A DNA stretch of 18,603 nt from JBKHDT01 sp049974825 (lineage in GTDB: Bacteria > Pseudomonadota > Gammaproteobacteria > Halothiobacillales > Halothiobacillaceae). The DNA lies in NCBI GenBank assembly GCA_049974825.1, contig JBNGDJ010000043.1:1-18603 (forward strand), written 5' to 3'. The translations under genes were made by a program, and so were the position numbers. Below, one piece after another: positions 16,573 to 18,603 of the stretch. The notes under the pieces were generated by a model. That model was not told the origin of the DNA and did no database searches. It saw only the letters and a list, made by a program, of their open reading frames with translations. The stretch's first letter is position 1; each line of letters starts with the position of its first letter.

Positions 16573-16649
16573 GCGCCCGTAGCTCAACCGGATAGAGCAT
16601 CGGCCTTCTAAGCCGAGGGTTGCAGGTTCGAGTCCTGCCGGGCGCGCCA
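16573..16649 (+). tRNA. tRNA-Arg (anticodon TCT)
   Basis: A 77-nt cloverleaf. The acceptor GCGCCCG pairs with CGGGCGC, the anticodon loop is CTTCTAA (anticodon TCT, reading AGA/AGG), the T-arm has GGTTCGAGTCC, and CCA is encoded. AGA is a rare codon in a GC-rich genome such as this. Confidence 0.97.
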
Positions 16650-16671
16650 CAAGCGAATGCCCAAAACAATG

Positions 16672-16747
16672 GTGACCGTAGCTCAGTTGGTAGAGTCCCG
16701 GATTGTGATTCCGGTTGTCGTGGGTTCGAGTCCCATCGGTCACCCCA
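16672..16747 (+). tRNA. tRNA-His (anticodon GTG)
   Basis: A 76-nt cloverleaf. The acceptor GTGACCG pairs with CGGTCAC, the anticodon loop is TTGTGAT (anticodon GTG), the T-arm has GGTTCGAGTCC, and CCA is encoded. G at 16671 (position -1) can pair with C73 at 16744, as required for the histidine identity element. Confidence 0.97.
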
Positions 16748-16763
16748 GTAAATTCAACGATTT

Positions 16764-16787
16764 AGGCCCGATTCGTCGGGCCTTTTT
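16764..16787 (+). terminator. Terminator of the tRNA operon
   Basis: A perfect 8-bp stem AGGCCCGA (16764-16771) and TCGGGCCT (16776-16783) with a stable TTCG tetraloop, followed by TTTT. It begins 16 nt after tRNA-His. Confidence 0.95.
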
Positions 16788-16814
16788 CGTGTCTGTGGTC
16801 CACTGGTGGTACAG

Positions 16815-16836
16815 CAAACCGCCAGGCTGCGGTTTG
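16815..16836. repeat. Hairpin CAAACCGC / GCGGTTTG
   Basis: A perfect 8-bp inverted repeat (16815-16822 and 16829-16836) with a 6-nt loop, in the 184-bp gap between the tRNA terminator and the 3' end of the minus-strand gene. It lacks a T-tract. It may mark the end of the minus-strand transcript. Nothing else is recognisable in the gap. Confidence 0.4.
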
Positions 16837-16971
16837 GGTGCATCAGGGGTAGCCCGAGTGGATGCGCTGCACAATGGATCCTGCACCAGTTCACACGGCT
16901 GCAAATGCTGGTTTCTCGCAGCCAGGGGCCACAATGTGCCCGTGGGAGGAGCGGTGTGGTCTGTGCGTGGA

Positions 16972-17415
16972 TCAGCCTTCCACCGCGTCGGCGGCACGTT
17001 CCTGTTTCATGAGCGTGACCCGGTGGGAGAGGCGTTCCTCGATGCGCCGATGGCATTCGTCAAGGAATTGCTGCCAGCCGCATTCGCTGTCCTTCACCGG
17101 GCTGCACCAGATAATGTGGTGACCGCGCCGGTCGCTTTCACGGATCGCCGGACGGCTGCGCGTGACGCGGACGATGACACCGGCTTTCTTGCGGCCCAGC
17201 GCATCACTCAGACCGAGGCGCTCTTCCGGGGAGACGGGGAGGCAGGATTGCAGGATCAGTTCGTTGTCGTGCGTGCCCAGCACGAGCACGGCCACGCGCC
17301 CGGCTTCGCGCCGGTCGAGAAAGTAGGCCCGCGTCGGCAAAAGCCAGGCTTCGTGACGACGAAAGCCGTTTGCGGCGACGGGCTTGTCATGAGCGTGTGC
17401 GGTGTTGTCCAGCAT
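16972..17415 (-). CDS. Hypothetical protein, 147 aa
   Basis: I do not recognise this protein. It starts MLDNTAHAHDKPVAANGF and has a beta-rich part (FLDRREAGRVAVLVLG, then KKAGVIVRVTRSRP, then GHHIIWCSPVKD). It ends in a charged helix FLDECHRRIEERLSHRVTLM. There is no signal peptide and no membrane helix. ATG 17415 is chosen because AGGAG lies 11 nt upstream. The open frame runs 46 codons further to 17553, but that part reads through repeat-like DNA. Overlapping plus-strand frames cover the tRNA-His gene and terminator and are unlikely. Probably a real, lone gene. Confidence 0.6.
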   Translation of the reverse strand: MLDNTAHAHDKPVAANGFRRHEAWLLPTRAYFLDRREAGRVAVLVLGTHDNELILQSCLPVSPEERLGLSDALGRKKAGVIVRVTRSRPAIRESDRRGHHIIWCSPVKDSECGWQQFLDECHRRIEERLSHRVTLMKQERAADAVEG

Positions 17416-17880
17416 TTCGGCGACTCTCCTGAAGAAACCCTCTAACAATCCCTTCCCTGGGCTTGCGAGGTCGTTCGCCGCAGGAAACCAGCGCCGAACC
17501 TGCGCTTGTGTCAATCGCCTGCGCGACTGCGCATTGGGGCGCTCATGCCCCACAAGCGCGTCACTGCCTTCGTGCGGAAGTGCCCTCGGGAAATCCCTTT
17601 CCCGGCTTGCCGCCGCGTGGCTGAGGGTATTAAAACAAGTCTAGCACCCTGCCTACCCGTTTGCCTCGCCAGTCGATTTGAAACGGCTAAACTATACAAG
17701 GATTGTACATCCTTTGTGGCGCTTGGGTGAATGTCTCCGACGAACGGTTGGGCGCACAATAGCTTCGATCGGCCGTAAAACCGCAGTCCCGGCAGGTTGG
17801 AGGGCGGGTGCGAACCGGTTGCTGCCGGCCGATGAACGGCATGCGTGACGCTTGTTGGAAGTGGCGGGTCCTGTGAGTTC
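17416..17880. other. 465-bp gene-free region with hairpins
   Basis: No credible gene. It holds an inverted repeat CGCAGG (17479-17484) / CCTGCG (17499-17504), a divergent dispersed repeat (17534-17584), a perfect hairpin CGGGAAA-TCCC-TTTCCCG (17587-17604), and an AT-richer patch from 17628 to 17716. The patch ends in the palindrome AAGGAT-TGTAC-ATCCTT (17698-17714). It should contain the promoter of the 147-aa gene, but I found no convincing -35/-10 pair on the minus strand. Confidence 0.5.
17534..17584 (-). repeat. Dispersed repeat, copy D (divergent, minus orientation)
   Basis: Read on the minus strand, this 51-nt stretch has the same order and nearly the same length as the 52-nt 18552-18603 copy. 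A GCACGAA loop comes near the left end, then TGGGGCATGAGCGCCCCA as the second hairpin (arms 17535-17540 and 17547-17552). Overall similarity is modest and hairpin 1 is reduced to about 4 bp, so homology is likely but not certain. Confidence 0.45.
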
Positions 17881-18507
17881 TCAGCAGGCGCTGTCCTGCA
17901 TGCGGGGGCGCCCTGCGGCATTGATTACAACCTGGCGTCCCATCCCGCTTGGGCTGCAGAGGGTGACGGTGCCCATCTGCAGTGCGCCGCTAAGCCGGGC
18001 GCTGCGCCCGCTGGGCAGGTAGGAGATGTAACGCTCGACGGGCTGGTTGCCGGTAATGTTTATCGGCCCGGGTTCGGGAACGACGCGGATAATGTCATCC
18101 GCCGCGGGTGTCAGGCTGGCTGCTGGATCATCGAACACGATCCAGCCGGCATCCCAGTCGCTGTCCGCGCAGGTTTGTCCATCTTCGCTGGGGCAGACCG
18201 AGACGCGGTGGCCGCGCTTGACCGCTTCGCTGCGTGCCATGTAGATGCTGTACAGCAGCTCGTTGTGGGTCGCGGTCAGCCGACTGGTCTCGGCCAGTCG
18301 TGACATGCCCGGGACGGCGACCGACAACAGGATGGCCCCTATGGCCAGTGAAATCATCAGCTCCAGTACGGTCAGTCCCCTGGGAGGAATCTGCCCAAAG
18401 CCCGGCCTGATCCGGTGATGGAATGGTTTGCGCCATTGCGGATCGTGGCGTCCCTGTCCTGGCGCGCTGAACTCATGACTCGTTTGCCTGACCTGTCTTC
18501 CTGACAT
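17881..18507 (-). CDS. fimT: FimT/GspH-family minor type IV prepilin
   Basis: A 208-aa pseudopilin. The class III prepilin signal is PPRG followed by LTVLELMISLAIGAILLSVAVPG, with Gly at -1, Leu at +1 and Glu at +5, then an N-terminal hydrophobic helix. The rest fits GspH/FimT: ELLYSIYMARSEAVKRG, VCPSEDGQTC...DWDAGWIVFDD, and a C-terminal SGMGRQVVINAAGRPR. The ending has GRPR, like the GRxR motif of DNA-binding FimT proteins. ATG 18507 has GGGAGG 6 nt upstream and is the only start available. This leaves an unusually long 44-residue leader. Other pilin genes, if present, lie beyond the window. fimT is preferred over gspH on the GRPR motif only. Confidence 0.85.
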   Translation of the reverse strand: MSGRQVRQTSHEFSAPGQGRHDPQWRKPFHHRIRPGFGQIPPRGLTVLELMISLAIGAILLSVAVPGMSRLAETSRLTATHNELLYSIYMARSEAVKRGHRVSVCPSEDGQTCADSDWDAGWIVFDDPAASLTPAADDIIRVVPEPGPINITGNQPVERYISYLPSGRSARLSGALQMGTVTLCSPSGMGRQVVINAAGRPRMQDSAC

Positions 18508-18550
18508 GGTTGCCCTCCCTGCGTTTTTGTCTCCTGTGGTTTGCCTCCTA

Positions 18551-18603
18551 AGGAATCTCTGCACGAATGCTTCAGATTCCCGATTGGGGCATGGATGCCC
18601 CAA
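18551..18603 (+). repeat. Two-hairpin dispersed repeat, copy E (at window edge)
   Basis: Hairpin 1 is GGAATCT (18552-18558) with AGATTCC (18574-18580). It encloses CTGCACGAATGCTTC, which can itself form GCA-CGAA-TGC. Hairpin 2 is a perfect 9-bp inverted repeat TTGGGGCAT (18584-18592) / ATGCCCCAA (18595-18603) around GG. It lies 44 bp upstream of fimT. The element may continue past the window. Confidence 0.75.

Noticed and set aside
16555..16800. Integration site at the tRNA cluster
   Set aside because: I looked for a repeated tRNA 3' end and an integrase gene downstream and found neither.
16657..17445. 262-aa plus-strand open frame
   Set aside because: It runs through the tRNA-His gene and the tRNA terminator, and it opposes a minus-strand gene with a good ribosome site.
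17440..17620. CRISPR-like direct repeats (two CCCTT-CCC-GGCTTGC stretches near 17451 and 17595)
   Set aside because: There are only two imperfect copies about 145 bp apart, with no regular spacing.
18508..18603. N-terminal extension of FimT to the window edge
   Set aside because: The extra codons translate the dispersed repeat, and the ATG at 18507 has a clear GGGAGG ribosome site.

Overview
This window looks like a GC-rich gammaproteobacterial chromosome segment (GC clearly above 60% by eye). I infer this from the BioH/BioC pair, a complete cbb3-type (cco) oxidase locus, the order glyA-nrdR-ribD-ribE, and a tRNA cluster with CCA-encoding tRNA genes. I cannot name the genus. Almost all genes are housekeeping or respiratory. 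No integrase, transposase, CRISPR array, defence island or phage gene is visible.

Layout. Positions 1-324 hold no credible gene but are packed with inverted repeats. bioH and bioC (325-2058, +) act at the carboxyl-masking and demasking steps of pimeloyl-ACP synthesis for biotin. After a 193-bp leader come ccoN, ccoO, ccoQ and ccoP (2252-5634, +), the four subunits of a high-affinity cbb3 cytochrome c oxidase, closed by a strong terminator. ccoG and an unusually long ccoH/fixH-like gene follow (5925-8162, +) with their own terminator. ccoI, the copper P-type ATPase that supplies the oxidase, follows behind its own likely promoter (8380-10845, +). No ccoS is seen. A stand-alone cyclic-nucleotide-binding-domain protein faces ccoI on the minus strand (10878-11366). 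A secreted alpha/beta hydrolase (11646-12536, +) comes next.

The second half carries glyA, nrdR, ribD and ribE in a tight plus-strand run (12760-16411), covering one-carbon metabolism, nucleotide-reductase control and riboflavin synthesis. A consensus-like promoter with a GC-rich discriminator overlaps the ribE stop codon. It drives tRNA-Pro(TGG), tRNA-Arg(TCT) and tRNA-His(GTG), which end at a textbook terminator. The right end has a 147-aa minus-strand protein of unknown function, about 465 bp of non-coding DNA, and a FimT/GspH-type minor prepilin gene on the minus strand.

The most interesting signal is a short dispersed element of two hairpins. It is seen in whole or in part about five times, always between genes: upstream of bioH (two places), in the ribD-ribE gap, upstream of the 147-aa gene, and at the right edge upstream of fimT. 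The two best copies (21-74 and 18551-18603) share the loop sequence CTGCAC(A/G)AAT and the core GGGCATGGATGCCC. Their stems differ by paired, compensatory changes, so the fold appears to be conserved more than the sequence. I found no other strong candidate for an undescribed system.
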